In this document: in pieces, positions 1 through 8,286 of the stretch
Position numbering within the stretch: the stretch's first letter is position 1
Layout: each line of letters begins with the position of its first letter
NCBI GenBank assembly: GCA_937920495.1
Contig: CALEUQ010000011.1
Location: 103,742-167,741 of the forward strand
Direction: 5' to 3'
Length of the DNA stretch: 64,000 bases
Source: an uncultured bacterium
Lineage (GTDB): Bacteria; Spirochaetota; UBA4802; UB4802
Program-made: the position numbers and the translations under genes
The notes under the pieces: model-generated
Told to the model about the DNA's origin: nothing
Database searches by the model: none
The model's input: the letters and a program-made list of their open reading frames with translations, nothing else

Positions 1-320
1 AGGCTTTTCCCTTCGCGAATTTTACGGTGCTGCTCACGATAAAGAATATATGCTTTTGCAACCTTAGCATGCCCTTTTTCTATGAGCATCTTCTCGACTA
101 AATCCTGAACATTTTCAACAGTAGGAATATGCTCGCCTTTATATAATAAGGACAATATATCAACAACCGCGTTGGCAACTGAAGCTGCGGTATTTCTGTC
201 CGTACCGCCAACAGCGCGGGCAGCCTTAAAAATGGCTTCAGTAATCTTTTCTATATTGAATGGAACTATCCTGCCATCACGCTTTCTGATAAACTGAGGG
301 CTTGCTTTTGTAACTGACAT
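1..320 (-). CDS. Ribonucleotide reductase N-terminal fragment (ATP-cone), cut by window edge
   Basis: The minus strand reads an open frame from an ATG at 318-320 through the left edge of the window (106 codons). The peptide opens MSVTKASPQFIRKRDGRIV, followed by PFNIEKITEAIFKAARA. This is the nucleotide-binding ATP-cone that regulates ribonucleotide reductases at their N terminus. The cone covers roughly residues 8-100. The catalytic domain lies outside the window, so class II (NrdJ) cannot be told from class III (NrdD). NrdR also carries an ATP-cone but has a zinc ribbon first, which is absent here. The ATP-cone call is seen in sequence; the enzyme identity is inference from family knowledge. 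Confidence 0.75.
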   Translation of the reverse strand, partial: MSVTKASPQFIRKRDGRIVPFNIEKITEAIFKAARAVGGTDRNTAASVANAVVDILSLLYKGEHIPTVENVQDLVEKMLIEKGHAKVAKAYILYREQHRKIREGKS

Positions 321-594
321 ATTAAAACTCCGTAAACGGTGAAATGGTATGAATGGTATTGAATTAATGTGCTATGCAATGGAATTGATTGCTATAGGTA
401 TTTTTACAAAACAATGATAAACTGAAACAAAAAAGTCAAATACATTTTATGTGACATAACAAAAATAATTGTACATTACATATGTTAGTATAACTATGTT
501 AGGTATTTCGTGTCAAGAAAAAATGGATTTTGATTTTTTATTATTTTTCCGATAGTATAGTAAGATAATATTAAGAAGAATATAAGGTACCGCT

Positions 595-1116
595 ATGAAA
601 ATGAAGAATGGATCGATAGTTATATATGTAAGTGTCATACTGACATTGGGTATTGCTATGGGGATGGTATATTCAGATGACACTTCACTTTTTAAAATTC
701 TAGCGATAGCCCCTGAAGATGTGCCCCAGGGCTTTGTATTTGGTACGATACCAAATTTTGCAAAAAAGGTATTCACTGCCAATCCATGTGTGGTGAGCCC
801 GGACGGAATACGGTTTTTAGCTTCCAGACTATATCCTGAAGGCAATGCTAATAATATTAAGAGCATATATGTTGCAATCATGGCTACTGAAGCCAGGCCA
901 TACGGGGACGATCTGGTGTACTATCTTTTAGTATTTAAAGACAGTAAATCAGCTTCAGTTGAAATAAAAAAGCTTCAGGACTATTATCAGTATAATAAAG
1001 ACAGAATAGTCCTTATTACAAAAGATACCATCGCCTTACTGCTGTTTGCTGATGATGTTGATAATTATAAATATATTGCAGAGTTGGGCCGGAAACTGCA
1101 GGAAAGACTCAACTAA
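595..1116 (+). CDS. Hypothetical exported or anchored protein, 173 aa
   Basis: I do not recognise this family. The first 27 residues are a short basic start (MKMKNG) followed by a hydrophobic stretch ending near MGMVYSDD, which looks like a signal peptide or N-terminal anchor. The remaining ~145 residues are a mixed alpha/beta soluble region with several Tyr/Asp-rich strands. A TAAGG Shine-Dalgarno sits 9-10 bases upstream of the ATG. The gene stands alone, divergent from the ribonucleotide reductase gene and convergent with the next gene, whose end overlaps it by 4 bases. Probably an envelope or periplasmic protein; function unknown. Confidence 0.6.
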   Translation: MKMKNGSIVIYVSVILTLGIAMGMVYSDDTSLFKILAIAPEDVPQGFVFGTIPNFAKKVFTANPCVVSPDGIRFLASRLYPEGNANNIKSIYVAIMATEARPYGDDLVYYLLVFKDSKSASVEIKKLQDYYQYNKDRIVLITKDTIALLLFADDVDNYKYIAELGRKLQERLN

Positions 1117-1517
1117 TAAATGTTTTTTGAGATCAGCATTTCTTCAAGTTCATCTGCTTTTGCAGCAATGTAAAATAATGATTTCATGAAACGCTGTGGA
1201 TCGCAATCTTTCAGTAAAAGGGAATTCCTGAGAATTAAAGTGTCATTAAGCAGTGCCAGTGCGCCATAATCCAGTGTACTGTTAAGCTTTAGGGCAAATT
1301 TATAGAGTTCAAATGATTCATTCTTTATAGTCCCTATGACTGAATAATAATTTACAATCCTGTCACCGGACTCATCTTTATTAAGAGTTATTAAAATCTC
1401 CTGGGATCTGTCATCCTCAAACTCAATGGTTGTGGTATATGCGCCTTCTTTTGTTTTGTGAAATTTCAATTTGAATTCGGATGCAATTGCTGCAATAAAT
1501 CCATCAAATAATTCCAT
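1113..1517 (-). CDS. Small acidic protein, possibly CesT/YbjN-like fold, 134 aa
   Basis: The 134-residue soluble protein has an amphipathic N-terminal helix (MELFDGFIAAIASEF), a central run of beta strands and a C-terminal helical tail ending ELEEMLISKNIY. This helix/beta-sheet/helix order and the size resemble the CesT/YbjN (type III chaperone-like) fold, which in many bacteria has nothing to do with secretion. The resemblance is weak and by eye. No secretion genes are nearby. It ends 4 bases inside the 3' end of the convergent upstream gene, and lies 26 bases downstream of the next minus-strand gene, so the two may be cotranscribed. Confidence 0.5.
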   Translation of the reverse strand: MELFDGFIAAIASEFKLKFHKTKEGAYTTTIEFEDDRSQEILITLNKDESGDRIVNYYSVIGTIKNESFELYKFALKLNSTLDYGALALLNDTLILRNSLLLKDCDPQRFMKSLFYIAAKADELEEMLISKNIY

Positions 1518-1543
1518 ATATCACCTTATGCTATCATAAATTT

Positions 1544-2134
1544 TCAGGATAAGAGTTTTAGAATGTGTTCATACTGAAAAGGTGTATGAGCATAAAATGC
1601 TTTATCCTGATGTTCTTTTATAGCAGTTGTTATATTCGTAATGTCAGGAGTATTACTCCCGGCCTGATTCAAAGCCATGTATAATTGTTTATGTGTATTG
1701 TCAAGAATGTGTGCCTCTTTGAGTAGCCTGTCATGTATTTCTTTAACTGTTTCGGTATCATTATTTTGTATGGCATTTCCCAATTGTTCAATAAGTTTTG
1801 TTGATTCCTGGAATGTTTCAGGATGAGGGATGTTTGGGATAGAGCCAGTACCCGGCGAAAGACGGGTAAAATAATTATTAATGGTGGAAATCTTTGCCAT
1901 GATATCAGTGTGGTCTTGATATGAAAATGCTTTCTGAAGAAGTTCATAGGATATATTTATAGCCATGGTTACAAGCTGATGTGCCTGGCTTACTATAGTG
2001 TATGCTGCAATAGCTTTTTTTAGCGACGGATACACTTGTGTAGATTCCATCTGGTGTTGTATTGTAACACCGGCTTTTATGTGAGTATTAAATGGAATAT
2101 GTGTTACTACTGGTATTGTATTTGTTATTTTCAT
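1544..2134 (-). CDS. Hypothetical helical protein, 196 aa
   Basis: I do not recognise it. I place the start at the ATG on 2132-2134 because it is preceded by a strong run of Gs (GGGGGGATC) acting as Shine-Dalgarno; the frame stays open upstream but without a ribosome site. The product begins MKITNTIPVVTH, has no signal peptide or membrane segment, and is predicted by eye to be mainly alpha-helical, with a helical region over residues 35-75 (YPSLKKAIAAYTIVSQAHQ) and a second from about 95 to 150. A Pro-rich loop (SIPNIPHPE) separates them. Probably transcribed with the 134-aa gene downstream. Confidence 0.55.
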   Translation of the reverse strand: MKITNTIPVVTHIPFNTHIKAGVTIQHQMESTQVYPSLKKAIAAYTIVSQAHQLVTMAINISYELLQKAFSYQDHTDIMAKISTINNYFTRLSPGTGSIPNIPHPETFQESTKLIEQLGNAIQNNDTETVKEIHDRLLKEAHILDNTHKQLYMALNQAGSNTPDITNITTAIKEHQDKAFYAHTPFQYEHILKLLS

Positions 2135-2313
2135 GATCCCCCCGATCAGATAAAAAATATAGTATGTGTACAATAATGTCAACAAGTATTTATTCTGTAT
2201 GCTCTATCCAATAGAAAGGAACTTTTCAGTGTTATTGGATATGTCTTGCAGGCAAACATGCTATTGTACAAACATATTTTTACGGAAGGTCATCGTGAAG
2301 AAACAACTGACAA

Positions 2314-2354
2314 TTTATTATGTTCACAAATTTTATTTAAGGAATAAATGGTGA
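2314..2354 (+). repeat. Partial copy (right half) of MITE-like repeat
   Basis: The stretch TTATTATGTTCACAAATTTT followed by ATTTAAGGAATAAATGGTGA is nearly identical to the right half of the repeats at 12121-12243 and 29303-29412 (inverted). The left half is not recognisable here, so this is a truncated copy. It lies in the gap between a minus-strand gene and the lipoprotein gene. Confidence 0.75.
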
Positions 2355-2466
2355 AATAGATTTATAAAAACAGTATTGAAAATTATGTGATTGTTGTATA
2401 GTATTGTTAATAGTAAGTATCTGGTTAAAAAAATATTTCATGAATTATGAATATGGTAAAAATTGT

Positions 2467-2664
2467 ATGAAAAAGATAGTATGGATTATCTGTTGCGTGT
2501 GTATGATGGGCACTATTTCATGTAAAAAAAAGGAAGAAAACAGAGTTCCCCGTGAGCAAATTCAGATTGATGGGGCGCACGATTATTCAGTGATATTTAA
2601 AGATATCATAGAGAAAGAGAAAAAAGATGCACAACGATATAAAAAAGGACCATTTGATGAATAA
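2467..2664 (+). CDS. Small lipoprotein, 65 aa
   Basis: The start is taken at the ATG on 2467, giving MKKIVWIICCVCMMGTISC: a basic n-region, a hydrophobic core and a lipobox ending in Cys19. The frame is open further upstream but the extra 21 residues do not look like part of a signal peptide. The mature part is short (about 46 residues), very basic and acidic in turn (KKKEENR, EKEKKDAQRYKK) and ends GPFDE. Its stop codon overlaps the start of the next gene by 8 bases, so the pair is almost surely translated together. Function unknown. Confidence 0.6.
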   Translation: MKKIVWIICCVCMMGTISCKKKEENRVPREQIQIDGAHDYSVIFKDIIEKEKKDAQRYKKGPFDE

Positions 2665-3322
2665 GCTTATTGAAATTCCCAGGATTGATTTACTTGCCTA
2701 TTGTGTGCATGTACCCAGACCTGTGATGGAATCAGTTATTATCAGGGAAGTTGTGAATCCTTTATGCAATGGGAATACCGTTACATTGTTTCAAAAGCAT
2801 TTTTCACTTTTTCATGCGTTATACAGTATAAAGAATGACCCTGCGTATTATGCGTATATGGTACATATCCATCCCATGAATATTGTTATAAGGCACTATC
2901 CTGCATATAATAAATGTATTGACTATAATCCCTGGACAGATAGTTTTTGTGAAAATCAGACTATAGACGGGACATATTGTGAGTTCCACTATAATTTATA
3001 TGCTCCGTTCAGAGGGAATATATTATATGATCCGCTCAATGAGTTTTATAGTGATCCATACAATATCAATTATGAATATTCGGAAGAATTGAAAAAAGTG
3101 TATAATGGTTTTACAAAATATATTATTAACCGCAGGAAGGTTGAAAAGGCGCTTGCTTTTTTTTCGTTTAGTACCATTGAACATTGTAATAAGGCGCAAT
3201 TGCAAAAACGATATCGTGAGCTTGTTAAGAAATATCATCCTGATCATTATCATGGTGATACAGCAATGATTAAGGAAATTAATGCTCACTATACTCTGTT
3301 AAAGGAGATTTTTGTAGTATGA
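2657..3322 (+). CDS. Protein with C-terminal J-domain (DnaJ-like), 221 aa
   Basis: Residues ~165-221 form a J-domain: a helix with AQLQKRYRELVKKYHPDHYH, carrying the invariant HPD tripeptide at residues 194-196, then a short helix (EINAHYTLLKEIF). J-domains activate Hsp70 ATPase activity through HPD. The N-terminal ~160 residues are unlike DnaJ (no G/F region, no zinc fingers), rich in Tyr, His and Pro, and unknown to me. The start at 2657 has the Shine-Dalgarno AAAGGA and overlaps the lipoprotein stop. A J-domain placed at the extreme C terminus suggests a specialised co-chaperone; its client is unknown. Confidence 0.7.
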   Translation: MNKLIEIPRIDLLAYCVHVPRPVMESVIIREVVNPLCNGNTVTLFQKHFSLFHALYSIKNDPAYYAYMVHIHPMNIVIRHYPAYNKCIDYNPWTDSFCENQTIDGTYCEFHYNLYAPFRGNILYDPLNEFYSDPYNINYEYSEELKKVYNGFTKYIINRRKVEKALAFFSFSTIEHCNKAQLQKRYRELVKKYHPDHYHGDTAMIKEINAHYTLLKEIFVV

Positions 3323-3441
3323 TAATGATAGATAAAAAAACATGCACTTTTTTGTAGCAATTTTACTATTATGAATACTAATGGATTGATAATGAGTTTT
3401 TTACCATAACCATACTTCATTTATTTTTATATATATTGTAA

Positions 3442-3449
3442 GCGATAGT
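3442..3449 (+). repeat. First copy of dispersed octamer GCGATAGT
   Basis: Exact copies found by eye. Plus strand starts: 3442, 8653, 15479, 27079, 38914, 49377, 53249, 57653, 60395, 62335. Minus strand (read as ACTATCGC on plus) starts: 18070, 21326, 29879, 31267, 35470, 39252, 47792, 47897, 61593. About half extend to GCGATAGT(A/T)AC. Copies fall in several codon frames and in intergenic DNA. Confidence 0.85.
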
Positions 3450-3471
3450 TACTAATAAAAAGGAGAATGCT

Positions 3472-4617
3472 ATGAAAAGAAGAACCTTACAGATTATCCC
3501 GGTGTTAATCCTAACAGGTGTAGTAGTCTTTGTGTTTAATAATTTTTCCTGCTCCAATAGCGGTCCATCAGTATTTGGCAATAACATCAGTTCACCGCTG
3601 AAAGGTGATCAGGAAACTGCACGGGCTATTGAGATTCAGGATACTTTTAGAAAGATCTATGATCTGTACAAGGACAGAGTGGTATTTATCACCACTGAGC
3701 AGGTTGTTGAGTTGCCCCCCAATCCTTTTTTTGATGACCCGTTTTTTAGACAATTTTTTGGTATGCCTGAGCAGAAGTCTCGAAAGAAAAGGCGAAGTGG
3801 CCTTGGCAGTGGGTTTGTCCTTTCCAGTGATGGGTATATATGTACCAACTATCATGTGATAGCCAATGTTGATTCGGTAAAAGTCAAAGTAAAAAATAAG
3901 GATTATAAAGCAACAGTCGTTGGATATGACCAGCGAACAGATTTAGCATTACTGAAGATTAATCCTGATGAAAAATTGGATCCTGTATTTCTGGGTGATT
4001 CTGATCAGGTGAAGGTTGGTGACTGGGCTATTGCGATAGGTAACCCCTTTGGTCTTGACAGAACATTTACTGTTGGTGTTATCAGTGCAACAAGCCGTAA
4101 AGATGTTGATATGATGGGTGGGTCACAGTCGCATATACAGACGGATGCAGCCATTAATCCGGGTAATTCCGGAGGTCCACTGGTAAACATTAATGGTGAG
4201 GTTATAGGAATCAACAGGATGATCTATTCGCAAAGTGGCGGGTATATGGGGATTGGATTTGCCATTCCAATTAATACTGCTAAGGCAGTGCTTGAACAGC
4301 TTAAAAAATATAAGAAGGTCAAAACCGGCTACATAGGTGTACAGATTGTGCCATTGACAGAAGAGTATGCAAAGGAATTGGGACTCAAAAATACTGAAGG
4401 AGCACTGGTTGGTGGTATTATGGAAGACAGCCCTGCAGAAAAAGCAGGTATCCAGCCGGGAGATGTCATACTCAGTGTTGATGAAAAAACAATAAAATCG
4501 TATGAAGATCTGGCAGATATTGTAAGCAAAACGCCAATTGGCAAAACCTTAAAAATTGGTGTATGGCGTAACAAAGCAAAAATATATCTTTTTGTAACCG
4601 TTAAAGAAAGGCCATAA
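3472..4617 (+). CDS. HtrA/DegP-type periplasmic serine protease with one PDZ domain
   Basis: A 381-residue trypsin-like protease that degrades or refolds damaged envelope proteins. The catalytic triad is visible: His128 (CTNYHVIAN), Asp157 (RTDLALLKI) and Ser233 (GNSGGPLV). One PDZ domain spans about residues 285-375 (GYIGVQIVPL, SPAEKAGIQPGD). The N terminus is a hydrophobic segment ending VFVFNNFSC, so Cys27 may be lipidated under a relaxed lipobox; otherwise it is a simple anchor. A charged loop (KSRKKRRSG) precedes the protease core. With a single PDZ it is closer to DegS or DegQ-short forms than to DegP. A GAGAATGCT context with AAGGAG gives the ribosome site. It is followed by a small membrane protein gene and then PBP1A. 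Confidence 0.93.
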   Translation: MKRRTLQIIPVLILTGVVVFVFNNFSCSNSGPSVFGNNISSPLKGDQETARAIEIQDTFRKIYDLYKDRVVFITTEQVVELPPNPFFDDPFFRQFFGMPEQKSRKKRRSGLGSGFVLSSDGYICTNYHVIANVDSVKVKVKNKDYKATVVGYDQRTDLALLKINPDEKLDPVFLGDSDQVKVGDWAIAIGNPFGLDRTFTVGVISATSRKDVDMMGGSQSHIQTDAAINPGNSGGPLVNINGEVIGINRMIYSQSGGYMGIGFAIPINTAKAVLEQLKKYKKVKTGYIGVQIVPLTEEYAKELGLKNTEGALVGGIMEDSPAEKAGIQPGDVILSVDEKTIKSYEDLADIVSKTPIGKTLKIGVWRNKAKIYLFVTVKERP

Positions 4618-4663
4618 CAGGTACACAATATTACACTAAAAGATATGAGATAGTGCTTAAATC

Positions 4664-4873
4664 ATGGAAGAAAGATATCGTTTCATACTAATAATAGCAG
4701 GGATAATGGCGGTAGTGTATATTCTATTTCGCTATATTATCCCGCTATTATTGAAATTATTTGGCATTATTGTTAGCTTTGTTGCCTACACTATTGCAGT
4801 GGCGATAGCTATCGCAATAGTGATCCTTATAATTGGCTATATAGCACGTATCTATAGAAGTCATAATCTGTAA
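4664..4873 (+). CDS. Small membrane protein, 69 aa, two transmembrane helices
   Basis: The frame encodes an almost entirely hydrophobic peptide: a first helix (LIIAGIMAVVYILFRYIIPL) and a second (YTIAVAIAIAIVILIIGYIA), with a basic tail RIYRSHNL. I do not recognise a family. The ribosome site is weak, so it could be a chance frame, but the composition and clean two-helix layout favour a real gene. Codons 47-51 carry the 14-base palindrome at 4802-4815. Confidence 0.45.
   Translation: MEERYRFILIIAGIMAVVYILFRYIIPLLLKLFGIIVSFVAYTIAVAIAIAIVILIIGYIARIYRSHNL
4802..4815. repeat. 14-base perfect palindrome GCGATAGCTATCGC
   Basis: Two head-to-head copies of the heptamer GCGATAG overlap by their shared GC/AT centre to make a perfect palindrome. 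It lies inside the small membrane protein gene and belongs to the GCGATAG word family that is frequent in this window. Confidence 0.8.
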
Positions 4874-4948
4874 AAATGATTGACGTAAAAAGCTACATAT
4901 AACATCTATTCGTATTTTTACATAGTTGTAGTAGTGCCTATATAATGG

Positions 4949-4983
4949 AAACTGGATCCAAGCGATGAAGTAGTATCCAGTTT
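4949..4983. terminator. Inverted repeat, possible weak terminator
   Basis: AAACTGGAT (4949-4957) and ATCCAGTTT (4975-4983) are perfect 9-base arms with a 17-base loop, in the gap of about 250 bases between the small membrane protein gene and PBP1A. There is no clean T tract, so termination is uncertain. Confidence 0.4.
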
Positions 4984-5125
4984 GTTGATATGAGATTGTT
5001 TTAGTATTGTGTTCATGTAATGATACTACCAATAGAGTGGATTCTTTTTAAAGAATCGTGATAATGCAGGCAGTGGTGTTGTAATGACTCCAATTGCATA
5101 ATATATATTTTTTATAGAGGAAGCA

Positions 5126-7534
5126 TTGGCTGTGAAAGAGCAAATAAAAATCTGGATGCAAAAAGCCAGGGAACTTTTCATTATGTATATCAATGATGTG
5201 CGTACATGGTTCTATGGTATTATTGCGGTATCAATCATCGGTGGCCTTTTGTTTGGATATATTGTTGCTCAGGTGCAGAATTGCGTGGGGATAGATAACC
5301 TGAAACGTTTCCAGCCAAGTGTTCCAACTAAATTGTATGATGTCAACGGCGAACTCATTGCCGAACTTTTTCAGGAGAAAAGAGATTTAGTGTCGTTTGA
5401 TGAGCTTCCTAAAACGCTTATAAAGGCATTTGTTGCAACTGAAGATCAGGACTTTTATGCGCATATTGGTATTAGCCCCATGGCTATGGCACGGGCAATG
5501 GTAAAAAATATTATTTCCTTAAAAATTGTACAGGGTGGTTCAACCATTACTCAGCAACTTGCAAAGCGGATCTTTACTTCCGGGGAAAGAACATTTACAC
5601 GAAAAGCGCTGGAATTGGTGTTAACACTGCAAATAGAAAAGCGCTTCACCAAAGATGAAATTTTAGAGATGTATTTTAATCAGATATATTTAGGACATGG
5701 GTGTTATGGCATTGCATCCGCTGCAGAATTATTTTTTAATAAAGAAGTGAGGTTCTTGAGCTTAGCTGAAGGAAGTGTTCTGGCAGCGTTGCCTTCTGCT
5801 CCTGGAAGGTATTCCCCTTTTATGAATACAAGGAATGCATATTATAAAAACTGGGATATCCTGAACAGGATGGTTGATTGTGGCTTTTTAACAAAGCAGA
5901 AAGCAGAAGCAGTCTATACATCATTCTGGCCACAATATGTCGATGCAATCAAAACAGAGTTTCCTACAAAAACAGCGTATTCCAGAATAATAGATAACGC
6001 TCCTTTTTTTACCGATTATGTGCGTCAGATTCTGATTTCCCGCTATGGCAAGGACGTAGTGTATAATGAAGGGCTTCAGGTATATACCACGCTGAATCTT
6101 AAGCGCCAGCGCGCAGGTGAAAAATATTTAACAGAAGGATTAATGAAACAGAATGAGATTTCAGCAAAAGCAAACCAGTATATGTCAGGAGCTGTTGACA
6201 GGGGATTGTTCTCAGTATATCAGCAGCTTGGATTACTTTTCAACCTGCCAAGAGTGATAGTGAAGAGTGATACCGAAACTATATTTAAAAAATTTATGGT
6301 AGACAACCTTCTGGATGAAATGGAGCTTGTATCATTGTTATGCAATGCAGATGCAATCCATAATGATATAGAAAAATTTCATGTAGTAACCAGCGGCATA
6401 TCTACTTCATTAAAAGTGGAAGGTGCCTTAATTGCAGTGGAACCAAAGACTGGCTATATAACTACGATGATTGGTGGTTCTGAATTTGCAGTCAGCAATC
6501 AGTATAACCGAGCAATTCAGGCACGGCGTCAGCCAGGTTCAGCATTTAAGCCTTTTGTGTATGGAGCTGGCATTGAGTCAAAACTTATAAATGCAGCCAT
6601 GGCATTGCCGGATGCTCCTATAGTAGATATTGATGCACAGGGAAGTACCTGGAGACCGGACAATTATGAAGGCGAATTTTCCGGAATGGTCCATTTGAGA
6701 AGGGCTCTGGCAGCATCTATTAATGTTATATCGGTACGTATTTATGATATCATTGGTGCAGATACCATCATAGATTTTGCTTCAAAGGTATTAAAGGTTT
6801 CGCCAACGCGGTTCTATCCAGGGCCTTCACTGGCATTGGGCAGTTCAGAACTTACTCCATTTGAGATGGTTACGGGTTATGCAATATACGCTAATCGTGG
6901 CCGAGATGTTATACCGTTTGCAATACGGTATATCACTGACAGGGATGGTAATGAGATAGAAAATATTGAAGAGGAAATCGGCAATATTATTGCAGCAAAA
7001 GAAGCAGACGGGTCCATACAAATAATACCTGAAAATGTTAATTATGTCATGACATCGCTTTTGCAGAGTGTTGCTGAAAGCGGTACACCTACAGAGGCCT
7101 TGCGGGTGATAGCAAAATTTGATAAAAAATGTGCCGGGAAAACCGGTACCACTCAAAACTGGACGGATGCATGGTTCTGTGGATTTACACCTGATATTGC
7201 CGCAGTGGTATGGGTTGGGTATGATAAGCCTTTTATGTCACTGGGCAGGCATCAGGCTGGTGCAGCCGTGGCAGCGCCAATATGGGGACATTATATGCGA
7301 GAGGTATATAATGGTATGCCTGATCCCACATGGCCTTCCATGCCTAAGGATGTCTTTCATGGAGCAACCTGTAAGTATTCGGGATGTGCGCCGGGCCCAA
7401 ATTGTCATGAGCTGATAGGTGATTTGATGATCCCTGGCGGTACTCCGCATTGCGTGTGCAATGGGGTGCATTACAAGATGAAATCAGTGTTTGAGCGATA
7501 CATGGAAAAAGAGGGCTTGAAATACGAAGAATAA
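5126..7534 (+). CDS. Bifunctional penicillin-binding protein 1A (transglycosylase/transpeptidase)
   Basis: An 802-residue class A PBP that polymerises and crosslinks peptidoglycan. Residues ~32-50 form the single membrane anchor. The GT51 domain follows, with catalytic Glu106 (VATEDQDFYAH) and the GGSTITQQLAKRIF motif. The transpeptidase domain has the SxxK serine at residue 472 (QPGSAFKPF), SIN near residue 530 (AASINVISVR) and KTGTT from residue 672. The end is Cys-rich (CKYSGCAPGPNC, HCVCNG), unusual for E. coli-type PBP1A. The start is a TTG at 5126, five bases after a GAGG; a GTG at 5132 is the alternative. The gene is preceded by a 250-base gap and is monocistronic or leads into carD. 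Confidence 0.93.
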   Translation: MAVKEQIKIWMQKARELFIMYINDVRTWFYGIIAVSIIGGLLFGYIVAQVQNCVGIDNLKRFQPSVPTKLYDVNGELIAELFQEKRDLVSFDELPKTLIKAFVATEDQDFYAHIGISPMAMARAMVKNIISLKIVQGGSTITQQLAKRIFTSGERTFTRKALELVLTLQIEKRFTKDEILEMYFNQIYLGHGCYGIASAAELFFNKEVRFLSLAEGSVLAALPSAPGRYSPFMNTRNAYYKNWDILNRMVDCGFLTKQKAEAVYTSFWPQYVDAIKTEFPTKTAYSRIIDNAPFFTDYVRQILISRYGKDVVYNEGLQVYTTLNLKRQRAGEKYLTEGLMKQNEISAKANQYMSGAVDRGLFSVYQQLGLLFNLPRVIVKSDTETIFKKFMVDNLLDEMELVSLLCNADAIHNDIEKFHVVTSGISTSLKVEGALIAVEPKTGYITTMIGGSEFAVSNQYNRAIQARRQPGSAFKPFVYGAGIESKLINAAMALPDAPIVDIDAQGSTWRPDNYEGEFSGMVHLRRALAASINVISVRIYDIIGADTIIDFASKVLKVSPTRFYPGPSLALGSSELTPFEMVTGYAIYANRGRDVIPFAIRYITDRDGNEIENIEEEIGNIIAAKEADGSIQIIPENVNYVMTSLLQSVAESGTPTEALRVIAKFDKKCAGKTGTTQNWTDAWFCGFTPDIAAVVWVGYDKPFMSLGRHQAGAAVAAPIWGHYMREVYNGMPDPTWPSMPKDVFHGATCKYSGCAPGPNCHELIGDLMIPGGTPHCVCNGVHYKMKSVFERYMEKEGLKYEE

Positions 7535-7675
7535 ATTTTCTATAAAGGCAACAATGCTCCTGCCTATCGCCAAAAAATATAAATATTTTATTCTTGATTT
7601 TATTATTTTTATGTGCTAATATTAATAGCTTGTAGGTTATATTATTGCGGGTTAATTCACATAAGAGGGTATCCT

Positions 7676-8155
7676 ATGTTTAAAGTAGGTGATAAAATTG
7701 TATATCCTTTGCATGGGGTTGGCATTATAGAGGCTATCGAAAAAAAAGTAGTATTAAGTAAAAGGAATGAATTTTATATCATAACCATTATTAACAGTGG
7801 AATGAAGGTAATGATTCCCACTGAGAAAGCTGAATCAATAGGATTGCGTAAGGTTATTGCCAAAAAGGATGTGACCAGGGTATTGAACCTGCTTAAGAAA
7901 TCAGATGTTGAAACTGAAGATGACTGGAAGATCAGGTATCAGAATAATGTTGATAAGATCAAAAGCGGGTCCATATTTGCAGTAGCTGAAGTTGCCCGGG
8001 ACCTGTATAAACGGGGAAAGGACAAGGAGCTTTCTATAATGGAACGAAAACTATATGAAAATGCCTACCAGCTTATGATACACGAGATAGCCCTGGCAAA
8101 GGATATTGATGTGGATGAAGCTGGCAATCTGGTATCAGAAGCATTATCCTCATAA
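7676..8155 (+). CDS. CarD-family transcription regulator, 159 aa
   Basis: The N terminus FKVGDKIVYPLHGVGIIEAIE is the RNA-polymerase-interacting Tudor-like domain shared by CarD and the TRCF beta-1 domain; the C-terminal ~95 residues are helical (VLNLLKKSD, VARDLYKRGKDKELS, ERKLYENAYQLM) as in the DNA-binding half of CarD. CarD proteins stabilise the open promoter complex at many genes, often rRNA promoters. I choose the ATG at 7676 because AGAGGG lies 7 bases upstream and the CarD domain begins there; an in-frame ATG at 7613 adds residues with no counterpart in the family. Confidence 0.9.
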   Translation: MFKVGDKIVYPLHGVGIIEAIEKKVVLSKRNEFYIITIINSGMKVMIPTEKAESIGLRKVIAKKDVTRVLNLLKKSDVETEDDWKIRYQNNVDKIKSGSIFAVAEVARDLYKRGKDKELSIMERKLYENAYQLMIHEIALAKDIDVDEAGNLVSEALSS

Positions 8156-8286
8156 TCTGCCTGCTGTGATATAACCTTTAAGTATTCTCAAAAATATTTA
8201 GTTTTATTGTATTCTATACCTATTATATTATTAATGAAAGTGGTGTAGTATTCTTTTTTAGAAAAAAATAAAGGAGTTAAGGTACT

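Noticed and set aside
513..881. A 122-codon minus-strand frame opposite the 173-aa gene
   Set aside because: Shadow of the plus-strand gene, which has the better start and signal-peptide composition.
1113..2134. Type III secretion system near the CesT-like gene
   Set aside because: No secretion or injectisome genes are present; the chaperone-like fold alone is not evidence of secretion.
2166..2354. A 62-codon frame before the lipoprotein gene
   Set aside because: It runs through the MITE-like fragment, has no ribosome site and no recognisable product.
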